Assembly (NCBI GenBank): GCA_018261905.1
Contig: JAGTRU010000028.1
Span: 1-48,740, forward strand
DNA: 48,740 nucleotides
Source: Pseudomonadota bacterium
Lineage (GTDB): Bacteria > Pseudomonadota > Gammaproteobacteria > Burkholderiales > Rhodocyclaceae
Reading direction: 5' to 3'
Part shown: in pieces, positions 1 to 8,018 of the stretch
Layout of the letters: each line of letters opens with the position of its first letter
Position numbering within the stretch: the stretch's first letter is position 1
Made by a program: the position numbers and the translations under genes
Notes under the pieces: generated by a model
What the model was told of the DNA's origin: nothing
Database searches by the model: none
What the model saw: the letters and a program-made list of their open reading frames with translations, nothing else

Positions 1-891
1 CATGCGGCGGTCGTAGCAGGGGCCGACGACGGCGCGGATGTCGGCCGGCATCAGGCCGAGCATGGTCTGCAGGAAGGCGACCGAAGCCTTCAGCGAATAG
101 GGCCGCGACAGGCGGTCGGCATTGCGGCAGCCGGCGTGGTAGGCGTCGGGCAGCAGCGGTTCCCAGGCGCAGCCGGTGAGCAGCGGTTCGAGATTCGGGC
201 TGCCCTGCTTGATCCATTCCTTGAGCGCCGTTTCCTTGGTGCCGTCCTTCTCGTTCCAGCGGAACAGCGCCTTGCCGCGCGGCATGGCGATGGCGCCGAC
301 GAGGTAGCGGACGTCGGAGAGGAAACGGTTGGTTTCCGGCATGCCTTCGCCGTCGACCTTCAGGTGTTCACCGGCCAGCGTGGCCTGGCCGAGCGTCTGG
401 GTCAGTTGCCAGGTGTCGCAGAAGCTGCGCGGCAACTGATCCGGGCTGAACAGGTAGTCGGCCAGCGCAACGCGGGTGTCGGCGCCGAAGACATGGGCGC
501 CGAGATGCGTGGCCAGGGCTTCGACGGTGCTTTTCGGCAGGGCGCAGGAGGGAATCGAAAAGCGCGACCAGGCGAGAATCGGCGCAGCGAACAACTGGAT
601 GTCGAAGTCGGCGCCCTTGAAATCCATGCGATTTGTTTCGGCGCGCGACTCGACCATGTCGGCGAGTTCGTCATGGGCGCGCGGATTGGCCTCGAACAGG
701 CGGTCGAGGGCGGTGTTGATGTCGTCTTCGGCGCCGTTTTTCAACAGGCTATCGACGATTTCGGCGAGCTGGTTTTCCCAGTAGGTATCCTCCAGCTTGC
801 CGCCGGATTCGGAAAGACCGGTGGCCAGGCGCTGGAGTTCTGCGGCGTCGCGGGAAAGGCGGTCACGCGAGCCGAAGCGGGTTCGTTTCAT
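1..891 (-). CDS. DUF2863 family protein (C-terminus outside window)
   Basis: This leftward reading frame starts at the ATG at 891 (MKRTRFGSRDRLSR...) and stays open to base 1, giving 297 residues and running off the left edge. The N-terminal region is charged and helical (LATGLSESGGKLEDTYWENQ, then DINTALDRLFEANPRAHDEL), followed by FDIQLFAAPILAWSRFSIPS and later GKALFRWNEKD. This organisation matches the betaproteobacterial family DUF2863, normally about 400 residues, so roughly a quarter is missing. No signal peptide or membrane segment is visible, which suggests a cytoplasmic protein. The function of the family is unknown. The family name is recalled from sequence character and was not searched. 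An open frame on the opposite strand over 136-918 is judged a shadow because the leftward frame continues unbroken to the edge. Confidence 0.8.
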   Translation of the reverse strand, partial: MKRTRFGSRDRLSRDAAELQRLATGLSESGGKLEDTYWENQLAEIVDSLLKNGAEDDINTALDRLFEANPRAHDELADMVESRAETNRMDFKGADFDIQLFAAPILAWSRFSIPSCALPKSTVEALATHLGAHVFGADTRVALADYLFSPDQLPRSFCDTWQLTQTLGQATLAGEHLKVDGEGMPETNRFLSDVRYLVGAIAMPRGKALFRWNEKDGTKETALKEWIKQGSPNLEPLLTGCAWEPLLPDAYHAGCRNADRLSRPYSLKASVAFLQTMLGLMPADIRAVVGPCYDRRM

Positions 892-990
892 GGGGTTTCC
901 AGAAAATGCAAAGGATGAATTTTACCAGCCGGGGACGAGAATCGCCGTGCTGACTGTTGGACAACGGAGATTGCCGGTTGGCAGTCGAAG

Positions 991-1019
991 TTGAGCGGAT
1001 CGCGACAATACTTGAGCGG
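991..1019. promoter_or_regulatory. Direct repeat, candidate AraC-family operator
   Basis: The octamer TTGAGCGG occurs at 991-998 and again at 1012-1019. The start-to-start distance is 21 bp, two helical turns, as expected for the direct half-sites of AraC-family regulators. It lies 70-98 bp upstream of the PEBP gene start at 1089, and an AraC-type gene follows that gene. Assignment to that regulator is inference. Confidence 0.4.
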
Positions 1020-1088
1020 CATGGAACAGCGGCCTGGCTGGCGGACCGGCACACTGTCTTCCATCACAACCGAGCAAGGAGAAAGAAG

Positions 1089-1640
1089 ATGAATTGCAAT
1101 TCCCGGATTTTCGCCAGCCTGGCCGCTCTTGCCCTGGCCACGGGGTTGGCCCAGGCCGCCGAGTTCAAGGTGGAAAGTGCCAGCCAGATCGACGGCCGGC
1201 TGCCTGCCGCGCAGTTTGCCAATACTTTCGGCTGCCAGGGTGGCAACCAGTCGCCGCAAGTCAAATGGTCCGGCGCGCCGGCTGGCACCAAGAGTTTTGT
1301 CGTTACCCTGTACGACCCCGATGCGCCGACCGGTTCCGGCTGGTGGCACTGGGTGATCGCCAATATTCCGGCGAATGTCGGCGAGTTGCCGGCGGGGGCA
1401 GGCAGTGTCGGTGGCAGTTTGCCGGCCGGGGCATTGAGCATTGCCAACGACGCCAGCCAGCCCGGTTATCTCGGTGCCTGCCCGCCGCTCGGTCAGGATC
1501 ACCGCTACATCATTACCGTGCATGCGCTGAAGGTGGACAAGCTCGAATTGCCGCCCAATGCAACGCCGGCCCTGGTCGGTTTCATGAGCTGGGCGAACGG
1601 CCTGGGCAAGGCCAGCCTGACCCTGCGCGGTTCGCGTTAA
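1089..1640 (+). CDS. YbhB/YbcL-family (PEBP / Raf kinase inhibitor-like) secreted protein
   Basis: The product is 183 aa. An ATG at 1089 follows AAGGAGAAAGAAG, a good ribosome site, and was chosen over an upstream in-frame extension because it begins directly with a Sec signal peptide (MNCNSRIFASLAALALATG..AQA, cleavage near residue 23). The mature part shows the phosphatidylethanolamine-binding-protein fold signatures: LYDPDAPTGSGWWHWV (DPDAP and the HW pair) near the ligand pocket, then a Gly/Pro-rich segment ending in GYLGACPP and HRYIITVHAL. Length and order fit YbhB/YbcL. These proteins bind small anionic ligands; the in vivo role in bacteria is uncertain. The AraC-type gene begins 47 bp downstream on the same strand, so a regulator-target pair is plausible. 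Confidence 0.85.
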   Translation: MNCNSRIFASLAALALATGLAQAAEFKVESASQIDGRLPAAQFANTFGCQGGNQSPQVKWSGAPAGTKSFVVTLYDPDAPTGSGWWHWVIANIPANVGELPAGAGSVGGSLPAGALSIANDASQPGYLGACPPLGQDHRYIITVHALKVDKLELPPNATPALVGFMSWANGLGKASLTLRGSR

Positions 1641-1687
1641 CATTGCCGAAAAAGGCCGGCATGCCGCCGGCCATCCGGGAGATCCGT

Positions 1688-2494
1688 ATGCAGCCAAGCC
1701 TTGTCCAGCGCTCCGGTATTGCCGTGTCGGGCAGCATCGTCCAGCGCCAGCCGCTCCAGTTCCGGCGGGTGTGGATCGACCTGCCGACGCTGGTGCTGGT
1801 CGAATCCGGCTACAAGATCCTGCATGGCGAGGCCGGCAGCTTGCGGGTCGAGGCTGGCGAAGCGGTGGCGCTGGCTGGCGGCCAGTCCTTTGATATCACC
1901 AATTATCTCGGCGAGGCGCCCAGTTACCGCGCCCGCTGGTTATGCTGGGAGCGCGGCCTGCTCGACCAGTGGCGGGCGCCGCCGGGCCGGCCGCAGTCGG
2001 TGGTGACGCTGGGCAGGGTGGCGCCGGCCTTTGCCGAGGCCTTTACGGCATTGACGCAATCGCTCGACGACCCGGCGCTGCCCGACGCGGTGGTCGGTCA
2101 CCGGGCACTCGAAATGCTGGTCTGGCTGGAGGGCGTCGGTCGCCTGCTGCTCGACGACGCGACTTTCGCGCCGCGCGTGCGTCGCCTGCTGGCCGGCGAT
2201 CCGGCGCGGGAATGGCGGGCGGCCGAGGTGTCCGGTCATTTCGCCATGAGCGAAGCCAGCTTGCGGCGTCGTCTGGCAGCCGAAGAGACCTCGTTGTCGG
2301 TCATCCTGCTCGACGTGCGCATGTCGACGGCGCTGACCTTGCTGCAATCGACGGCGCAGCCGGTGACGCGCATCGCCGGCGAGGTCGGCTACCAGTCGCC
2401 ATCGCAGTTCGCCGTGCGCTTTCGCCAGCGTTTCGGTTGTTCGCCGACCGACGTCCGCCGCGACAGTCCGCGTGGCATGGTCGCCCTCGCGTAA
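1688..2494 (+). CDS. AraC-family transcriptional regulator
   Basis: The product is 268 aa from the ATG at 1688, which lies 47 bp after the PEBP gene. The N-terminal ~150 residues are a cupin-like ligand/dimerisation region (VLVESGYKILHGEAGSLRVE, then EAVALAGGQSFDITN). The C-terminal ~100 residues form a double helix-turn-helix: first helix around WRAAEVSGHFAMSEASLRRR, then LLQSTAQPVTRIAGEVGYQS followed by SQFAVRFRQRFGCSPTDVRR, the classic AraC signature GY.s.S.F...F....G.sP. It probably controls the preceding secreted protein gene, which carries a direct repeat upstream. The effector is unknown. Confidence 0.88.
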   Translation: MQPSLVQRSGIAVSGSIVQRQPLQFRRVWIDLPTLVLVESGYKILHGEAGSLRVEAGEAVALAGGQSFDITNYLGEAPSYRARWLCWERGLLDQWRAPPGRPQSVVTLGRVAPAFAEAFTALTQSLDDPALPDAVVGHRALEMLVWLEGVGRLLLDDATFAPRVRRLLAGDPAREWRAAEVSGHFAMSEASLRRRLAAEETSLSVILLDVRMSTALTLLQSTAQPVTRIAGEVGYQSPSQFAVRFRQRFGCSPTDVRRDSPRGMVALA

Positions 2495-2530
2495 AATGGG
2501 CGGCCTTGCCAACCCGCGCCTCGCTCGATC

Positions 2531-3304
2531 ATGCTGATCTTCCTCTCCCCCGCCAAGTCGCTCGACTACAAGACGCCGCCGCATGTCGCTACGCACAGCA
2601 TGCCGGCTTACCTGAAACAGTCGGAAACGCTGATCAAGCAACTGCGCAAGCTGTCGCCGGCCGATATCGCCAATCTGATGGATCTTTCCGATCCGCTCGC
2701 CCTGCTCAATTTCAATCGTTACGCCGACTGGCAACTGCCGTTTACCCCGGATAACGCCAAGCAGGCGGTGCTGGCTTTCGACGGCGATGTGTACGACGGT
2801 TTGAGCGCCAAAACGCTGGCCGCCGACGATCTCGATTTCGCGCAAAGCCGGGTGCGCATCCTCTCCGGCCTCTACGGCATTTTGAAGCCGCTCGACCTGA
2901 TGCAGCCCTACCGCCTGGAAATGGGCACCCGGTTCGCCAACAAGGCCGGCAAGGATCTCTACACCTTCTGGGACGAGCGCCTGCTTGCTGCGATCAATGC
3001 CGAACTGGCCGAAATGTCGCGGCCGGTGGCAATCAACCTGGCTTCCGAGGAGTATTTCAAGGCGGCGGTCGGGCGCAAGATCAATGGTCAGCTGATCCAG
3101 CCCGTGTTCGAGGACTGGAAGAACGGCAAGTACAAGATCATCAGCTTCTACGCCAAACGGGCGCGCGGCCTGATGACGCGCTACGCGGTGGTGAACCGGC
3201 TCAAGGAGCCGGAGGGTCTCAAGGATTTCGATTACGACGGCTATGCCTACGAGCCGTCGGTGTCGGACGAAAAGAGCTGGGTGTTCCGCCGGCGTCAGGG
3301 CTGA
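2531..3304 (+). CDS. yaaA: Peroxide stress protein YaaA (DUF328)
   Basis: The product is 257 aa, nearly the same length as the E. coli protein. It opens with the family signature [17 protein letters not shown] and contains [47 protein letters not shown] and [12 protein letters not shown], all typical of YaaA. The family lowers intracellular free iron and protects DNA during hydrogen peroxide stress, and it has a DNA-binding fold. No signal peptide is present, so it is cytoplasmic. It lies 36 bp after the AraC-type gene and ends 11 bp before the convergent reductase gene. In E. coli yaaA is under OxyR, but no clear OxyR site was found here. Its position next to an iron-uptake operon is thematically consistent. 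Confidence 0.93.
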   Translation: MLIFLSPAKSLDYKTPPHVATHSMPAYLKQSETLIKQLRKLSPADIANLMDLSDPLALLNFNRYADWQLPFTPDNAKQAVLAFDGDVYDGLSAKTLAADDLDFAQSRVRILSGLYGILKPLDLMQPYRLEMGTRFANKAGKDLYTFWDERLLAAINAELAEMSRPVAINLASEEYFKAAVGRKINGQLIQPVFEDWKNGKYKIISFYAKRARGLMTRYAVVNRLKEPEGLKDFDYDGYAYEPSVSDEKSWVFRRRQG

Positions 3305-3315
3305 GTCTTGCGGCT

Positions 3316-4416
3316 TCAGGCTAGTCCCAGGCCGAGGTCGCTGCGGGCTGCGCAGACGCAGGGCAGAAACTGGCGTGGCCCGACCTTGAATTCCGGCTCG
3401 ACCAGCCAGTCGATTGCGCCGTGATGCAAGGTGGCCACGCATTGGCCGCAACTGCCGGCCCGGCATTCGGCGCTTACCGCGATGGCGTTCGCTTCGAGAG
3501 TGGCCAGCACGGTCGGCTCGCCGGCACTGATTACGGTTTTGCTTGTTCCCGGACGGTCGACCGTTAAATTGAGGCCGATTTGCCCGCTTTCCGTACCGGC
3601 GCTAAAGACTTCGCGGTGGATCTGTCGTTTGGCGATGCCCTGGGCGAGCAGGCCATGCTCAAGTGACCCCAGCATCGCATTGCCGGCGCACAAATAGAAT
3701 TCGGCCGGCGGCGCGGTGGAGAGTTCGGCGAGTACCCGTTGCGCATCGAGGCGGCCCGTTTCTCCCGCCCAGTCTGCGGCAGGGCGCGACAAGCGCGGCA
3801 GGTAGTGGAAATTGGCGTGCTTGGCGGCCAGGGTAGCGAATTCGTCGTGGTAGAGCAGGCCGTCCGACCGGCGGGCCTGCTGGAAAAGCAGAATGGCCCG
3901 ACCACTGCCGAGCGCAGCTTGTGCCATGGCGCGCAACGGCGTGATGCCGATGCCGCCGGCAATCAAGACAAGCGGCGTAGTGCCCGGTGCGATGACGAAA
4001 TCGCCCTGTGCCGGGGAAACCTCGATGCTGTCGCCGACCTGGAGATGCTGCCACAGCCATTGCGTCATCGCCCCTTGTGCTTCACGTTTGATGCCCAGTT
4101 CGTAGCGCTCGGGGCGCGCTGTCCAGGCGGCGAGCGAATAGGCGCGCCGGATCGGCTGGCCGTTCTGGCCGGTGGGGGCGGTGAGCAGAACGTGCTGCCC
4201 GGCCGCGAAGGCGGGCAACTGCCGGCGCCGGGGATCGGCCAGTTCGAGGCAGAGCAGTTCGTCGCCGACCTCGCGGCGGCTGATGACCTGCAGGCGGCGC
4301 GGGCGGCGCGCTGCCGCGCTGCGCCGGCGGCGGACGATAGCGTAGAGGCCGTCGCCGATCAGCCAGGCGAGCCCGGCAAGGGCGAGCAGGGCGAGGCCCG
4401 TGAGGATGGCCAGCAT
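3316..4416 (-). CDS. Ferredoxin reductase-like flavoprotein with C-terminal 2Fe-2S domain
   Basis: The product is 366 aa. One N-terminal transmembrane helix (LTGLALLALAGLAWLIGDGL) is followed by basic residues that place the catalytic part in the cytoplasm. A ferredoxin-reductase flavin domain follows (GQHVLLT, RRAYSLAAW as the FAD-binding RxYS motif, around residues 75-120). Next is an NAD(P)-binding domain (LVLIAGGIGITPLRAMAQ, later FYLCAGNAMLG). The C-terminal plant-type 2Fe-2S ferredoxin domain has ECRAGSCGQCVATL with a distal PCVCAA cysteine. This is the last gene of the TonB receptor-PepSY-reductase operon, 4 bp after the PepSY gene. It probably supplies electrons for reductive release of iron from an imported chelate. 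The acceptor is inferred. Confidence 0.85.
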   Translation of the reverse strand: MLAILTGLALLALAGLAWLIGDGLYAIVRRRRSAAARRPRRLQVISRREVGDELLCLELADPRRRQLPAFAAGQHVLLTAPTGQNGQPIRRAYSLAAWTARPERYELGIKREAQGAMTQWLWQHLQVGDSIEVSPAQGDFVIAPGTTPLVLIAGGIGITPLRAMAQAALGSGRAILLFQQARRSDGLLYHDEFATLAAKHANFHYLPRLSRPAADWAGETGRLDAQRVLAELSTAPPAEFYLCAGNAMLGSLEHGLLAQGIAKRQIHREVFSAGTESGQIGLNLTVDRPGTSKTVISAGEPTVLATLEANAIAVSAECRAGSCGQCVATLHHGAIDWLVEPEFKVGPRQFLPCVCAARSDLGLGLA

Positions 4417-4420
4417 GGGC

Positions 4421-5152
4421 TTAGGCCGCCATTGCAGCTTTGCGCTTTTCGGCGCGCCACCACATGCACACGCCGGTCAGCGCGAGCAGGCACATGGCGA
4501 GACCGACCAGGTCGATCCAGATCCATTCGCCTTCCTTGCCGAAAAAGGCCTGGCCGGTATGCAGGTCCATGATCAGCTTGCCCATGCTCAGCGGCTTGTC
4601 CGCCTGTTCGTTGGCGGCGCTGGCGAGGGCGCTGTTGAAGCGCTCGTTGCGTTGCCAGTTGCGGCCGTCCCGGCTGACGAGCAGTCCCTTGTCCTTGAGC
4701 GCGACGATGATGCTGCCGTCCGGCTGGCTGGTGGCCTGCCAGGCATCGCCTTTTTCCGCGCGCTCCCAGGTTGCGTCCTTTTTCAGCCAGATGCCGCTTT
4801 TGGCGGCAATGACAATGCCGAACGGCGCTTCGGCAATCGCCCGTACCTGGGTGCTGGCCAGCGCATCGACGGCGACCAGGCGATCGCCGGCCAGTTCGTA
4901 CAAGCCTTGCTGGGTGCCGATGTAGCTTGTGCCGGCGGCGGTCGTCAGGGCGGCGCGCGGCTCGATGCCCATTTCCTTGGCGGCGCTCGTCCGGTAGCCG
5001 GGCAGCCACTTGGCGTTGACCGCAACGGCTTCGGTGCCGAGCGCCTTCTTGTGGGCAATGAATACCGCCGAGGCGCCGACGATCAGGATGGGCAGGGCGA
5101 GAATCAGGCTGCCCCAGGTGTGCCAGCTCCGGGCTTTGAGATTGAGTTTCAA
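4421..5152 (-). CDS. PepSY-associated transmembrane protein, probable iron-reductase partner
   Basis: The product is 243 aa. One transmembrane helix lies near the N-terminus (HTWGSLILALPILIVGASAVF, starting near residue 11) and another near the C-terminus (WIDLVGLAMCLLALTGVCMW). Between them is a ~170-residue periplasmic domain with repeated short beta units (TSYIGTQQGLYEL, GIVIAAKSGIWLKK, IVALKDKGLLVSRDGRNW), which looks like an abbreviated propeller. The terminal pattern KLIMDLHTG followed by the helix and WWRAEKRK matches PepSY-associated TM proteins, found next to TonB receptors and siderophore reductases. The gene is 47 bp after the receptor gene and 4 bp before the reductase gene. It may form the membrane part of an electron-transfer complex; no haem-ligand pair could be assigned with certainty. 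Confidence 0.75.
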   Translation of the reverse strand: MKLNLKARSWHTWGSLILALPILIVGASAVFIAHKKALGTEAVAVNAKWLPGYRTSAAKEMGIEPRAALTTAAGTSYIGTQQGLYELAGDRLVAVDALASTQVRAIAEAPFGIVIAAKSGIWLKKDATWERAEKGDAWQATSQPDGSIIVALKDKGLLVSRDGRNWQRNERFNSALASAANEQADKPLSMGKLIMDLHTGQAFFGKEGEWIWIDLVGLAMCLLALTGVCMWWRAEKRKAAMAA

Positions 5153-5199
5153 GTGGGCGTCTCCGATCAGAGGCAGGGAAATGGGTTTGCGTCAGCCAA

Positions 5200-7422
5200 T
5201 CAGAAGCGGCTTTCGAAGGTCAGCATCACAGTCGGCTTGGAGCGTTCGACCTTGAACTCGCTGGCGGTGATCAGGCCGGTCGTTTCGCTGCGCTTGACGG
5301 TCCACTCCTTTTTTTCCACCGAAAGCACGTTGCGGGCGATCAGCCGGACTTCGGCGAGAGGGCTGAATGCCTTGCCGAAATAAAGATCGAGGCCGGTGCG
5401 CGAACCCCAGGTCTTTTCTTCGAGGACACCGTCGTCGTTGGTGCTGTGCGTGCTGAACTTGGGGATGTAATTGACCGAGAAGCCGGCAAACGAGGCGGTC
5501 GGGCGATGCCGATAGTCGAGGCCGAGGTTGCTGACCCGTTCCGGCATTTCCTTGACGTCGAGCTTGCCTTTGCTCGGGCTGGTGATTTCGCCGCGCAGTT
5601 CGGAGTGATTGCCGACCAGGTTTAGCACATGCCCGTGCTTTTCGTAGAGCGGGAAACGCAGGTCGAGTTCCATGCCCCAGAAATGCGCGTCGCCGACGTT
5701 TTGCGGTCGCTTGACGTAACGGGCGCCTTCCAGCGCAGTCCGGTCTTCGATGAAGTCCTGGACTTCCCGGTTGTAGAAATTGACGCCGAGGATGCCGCGG
5801 CTGCCCATGAACAGTTTTTCGAAACCGGCCTCGAGACCGATTGCCCGCTCCGGCAGCAAATCCGGATTGCCGGCCTTGTCCGGGTCGCTGGCGGTACCGG
5901 TTTTCAGTTCGCTGAGTGGGTTGAGCTGGTCGAATTTTGGCAGCTTCAAGGTCTTGGCGAGACTGGCTCGCAAGTTCAAGTCGTCCATGATGGCCCAGCG
6001 GTAATGCAGTGACGGGTTGCTCGCCTGCTGGGTCGAACTGAGCGCGACGCCGTCGCCGCCCTGCGCTTCGCGCGAGGTGCGCTCGTAACGAATGCCGGGG
6101 GTCAGCCAATGGCGCGCCAACAGATTGATCTCGTCCTGGACGAAGAAAATCAGCTTGTCTTCGGTGATGTCGAAACGGTCGCGCACGCCCGATTTGTCGA
6201 CGATCGCACCGGCCACGCCAGCCGCCGAAAAGGCCTGCTCGGTCTTCGGTTTGCGGCTGCTGTAGTCGGACTGGCGGACTTCCATGCCGGCCGAGATGCG
6301 TTGTGCGCTGCCGATGGCAAAGTTCAGGCCGGTGCCAGCGTAATTGATGCTTTCACTCAGGTCCTCGTACTCGGTCGCCCGCTTGGCGCCGGTGTAGACG
6401 CCGGTCGTTGCGTTGTAGCTTTGGGTCCAGGTGACCTTGTCTTTTTCCGATGTCGTCTGCTGGCTGCCGGCCTTGGCATACCAGGTACCCCAGGCGGTCT
6501 TGCCGTCATAACGACCGGCCAGACGGGCGATCTTGTCGTCCTTGTTCTCGGTCGTGGCGACCCGGCTGGTGATAACCGTGGTATTGCGCACGGTGTTGTT
6601 CTCGGTTTTGTCTTCTGTGCCGACCGAGATAAACGGTTCCAGCGTCAGTTTGTTTTCGCCGAAGCGCCAGGTCAGGCGCGGCGTGAACAGGAACTCGGTC
6701 TTGTCCACCGGCTTGGGCTTGTATTCGGTGGCGCTGACGGCTCCGGTCGTGATGTTGAAGGTCTTCTTCTCTTCGATGACGTTTTCGGCACCCTTGGTGT
6801 AGGAAGCGGCGAGCAGCAGGTCGATGTCGCCCCAGTTCTTGCTGGTCTGGACGATCACGTCGCCGACGTCCATCTTGCCGTTCTGGCCATAGGCGATGCG
6901 GGTCCGGGTCAGTTCGTCGACACGCTGCTTGAAGACGATATTGACAATGCCGCCGACGTTGCCCGACTCGTATTCGGCACTCGGGTTACGAATGATTTCA
7001 ATGCGCTCGATCATGTCGGCCGGCAGACGGTCGACCTGCATCTGGCGCTCTTTTGTCGCGCCGGGCACCGCTTCGCCATTGATCGTGAATTGGGTATAGC
7101 CCTTGTCCAGGCCACGCATGCGGACATCCTTGGTCACGCCGGCCGGGCCGGTGAAGGAGGTGCCGGGCAGGCGTTTCAGGATGTCGCCGACCGAGACGTC
7201 GCCGAAGCGTTCGATTTCCTCTTCGGAAATGACGATTTTCTGGACGTTGCTTTCCTTGCGCTCGATCTGCGCATCACGCTGATCGGTGACGACGACCTGG
7301 TTGAGAAGCTTCTCGTCGTCTGCTGCCTGAACCGGGTGAGTGATGAAAGGTAGGCCGATGATGGCGGCGCTGATGATCCGCATGCGAGCCGTAGGGGGGC
7401 AAAAAGCCAGTGATGCGAGCAC
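5200..7422 (-). CDS. TonB-dependent outer-membrane receptor (probable ferric chelate uptake)
   Basis: The product is about 740 aa. I chose the GTG at 7422 because CAGGGAG lies 7 bp upstream of it. The ATG at 7383 (MRIISAAIIGLPFITHPVQA) has a poor ribosome site but would give a cleaner signal peptide. A longer in-frame extension to 7548 would cross the Fur-box candidate and is rejected. After the signal come a TonB-box region (LLNQVVVTDQRD), the plug domain (ISEEEIERFGDVSVGDILKR, VRMRGLDKGYTQFTING, IERIEIIRNPSAEYESGNVG) and a 22-strand-type barrel ending in a C-terminal Phe (LTFESRF). It heads an operon with the PepSY and reductase genes. Iron-chelate transport is inferred from those partners and the upstream Fur-like site; the exact substrate is unknown. 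Confidence 0.9.
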   Translation of the reverse strand: MLASLAFCPPTARMRIISAAIIGLPFITHPVQAADDEKLLNQVVVTDQRDAQIERKESNVQKIVISEEEIERFGDVSVGDILKRLPGTSFTGPAGVTKDVRMRGLDKGYTQFTINGEAVPGATKERQMQVDRLPADMIERIEIIRNPSAEYESGNVGGIVNIVFKQRVDELTRTRIAYGQNGKMDVGDVIVQTSKNWGDIDLLLAASYTKGAENVIEEKKTFNITTGAVSATEYKPKPVDKTEFLFTPRLTWRFGENKLTLEPFISVGTEDKTENNTVRNTTVITSRVATTENKDDKIARLAGRYDGKTAWGTWYAKAGSQQTTSEKDKVTWTQSYNATTGVYTGAKRATEYEDLSESINYAGTGLNFAIGSAQRISAGMEVRQSDYSSRKPKTEQAFSAAGVAGAIVDKSGVRDRFDITEDKLIFFVQDEINLLARHWLTPGIRYERTSREAQGGDGVALSSTQQASNPSLHYRWAIMDDLNLRASLAKTLKLPKFDQLNPLSELKTGTASDPDKAGNPDLLPERAIGLEAGFEKLFMGSRGILGVNFYNREVQDFIEDRTALEGARYVKRPQNVGDAHFWGMELDLRFPLYEKHGHVLNLVGNHSELRGEITSPSKGKLDVKEMPERVSNLGLDYRHRPTASFAGFSVNYIPKFSTHSTNDDGVLEEKTWGSRTGLDLYFGKAFSPLAEVRLIARNVLSVEKKEWTVKRSETTGLITASEFKVERSKPTVMLTFESRF

Positions 7423-7541
7423 GGAAAAACTCCCTGAATGGAATTTGCGTGGCTGGCTGGGGCAGTTGCCGATGGCTCTGCTGGCTGGCTGGGCGATTGG
7501 ATGTAAGTAAGTGTGACTAATTGTAACGTTGTCTTTTGTGG

Positions 7542-7558
7542 ATGACAACCGTTCTCAT
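7542..7558 (-). promoter_or_regulatory. Candidate Fur box upstream of TonB receptor operon
   Basis: On the minus strand the sequence is ATGAGAA-CGG-TTGTCAT, an imperfect palindrome (6 of 7 arm positions) resembling Fur sites of the ATGAGAAT/ATTCTCAT type. It lies about 120 bp upstream of the chosen receptor start. Fur control fits the iron-uptake content of the operon. The match was judged by eye. Confidence 0.55.
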
Positions 7559-7654
7559 TTAAAGGGGGCGTAGTTCATGCCGCGGTAATGCCAACTGTTG
7601 GCAGTCGTTGACTATTAGTGCCGAGTCTTTGTGTGCTCTGTCGCTGAGCCGGTC

Positions 7655-8014
7655 TCAGCTGAAAAGGTTGGTCAGGAGCAGGGCGATGGCGTTGAGGATG
7701 GCGTGTCGCCCCTGCGTTTTTTTGGTGCTTGCCTGATCGGTGGCAATCAGTTCGCTGCGCTGCCAGCGCCGGAAGTAGGTGGCAAGGCTGGTCAGCAGGC
7801 CAATCAGCAGCGGCCAGCCCGAGTCGAGCAGGGCGGCAAGCAAGCCAGTGCCGAGCAGCCAGAGCGTGGCCGGCAACAGGATGTCGGCCGAGCGCCCGTT
7901 CAGCACCTAGCTGAGACCGCCACAACGTTGGCAGACGGCCGGGAAGGCTGGCCCGGAGAACCATTTGCGCCAGTGCCCGACGCCGTTTGCGCAACAGTGC
8001 GGGCAGGCCGGCAT
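7655..8014 (-). pseudogene. Zinc-ribbon / two-helix membrane protein gene interrupted by an in-frame amber codon
   Basis: Reading leftward from the ATG at 8014, the frame encodes MPACPHCCANGVGHWRKW, then FPAVCQRCGGLS. This is a zinc ribbon with two CxxC pairs (Cys4/Cys7 and two near residues 28-31). Codon 36 (7909-7907) is TAG. The same frame then continues without another stop for 83 codons: VLNGRSADILLPATLWLLG with a hydrophobic hairpin, a basic RRWQR segment and a second hydrophobic stretch at the C-terminus. Zinc ribbon followed by a membrane hairpin is a coherent design, and TAG differs by one base from TAC/TAT (Tyr). I read this as one ~119-residue gene disrupted by a point mutation or a sequencing error. 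The GTG directly after the stop could restart translation of the membrane half. It starts 4 bp after the PIN gene stop. Function unknown. Confidence 0.6.
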
Positions 8015-8018
8015 CGAA

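Noticed and set aside
136..918. 260-codon rightward open frame at the left edge
   Set aside because: It opposes the unbroken DUF2863 frame, has repetitive Gly/Ala/Arg composition without domains, and is a GC-rich shadow.
1940..3466. 508-codon leftward open frame across the AraC and yaaA genes
   Set aside because: Both genes on the plus strand have strong family motifs and the leftward product is Arg/His-rich noise.
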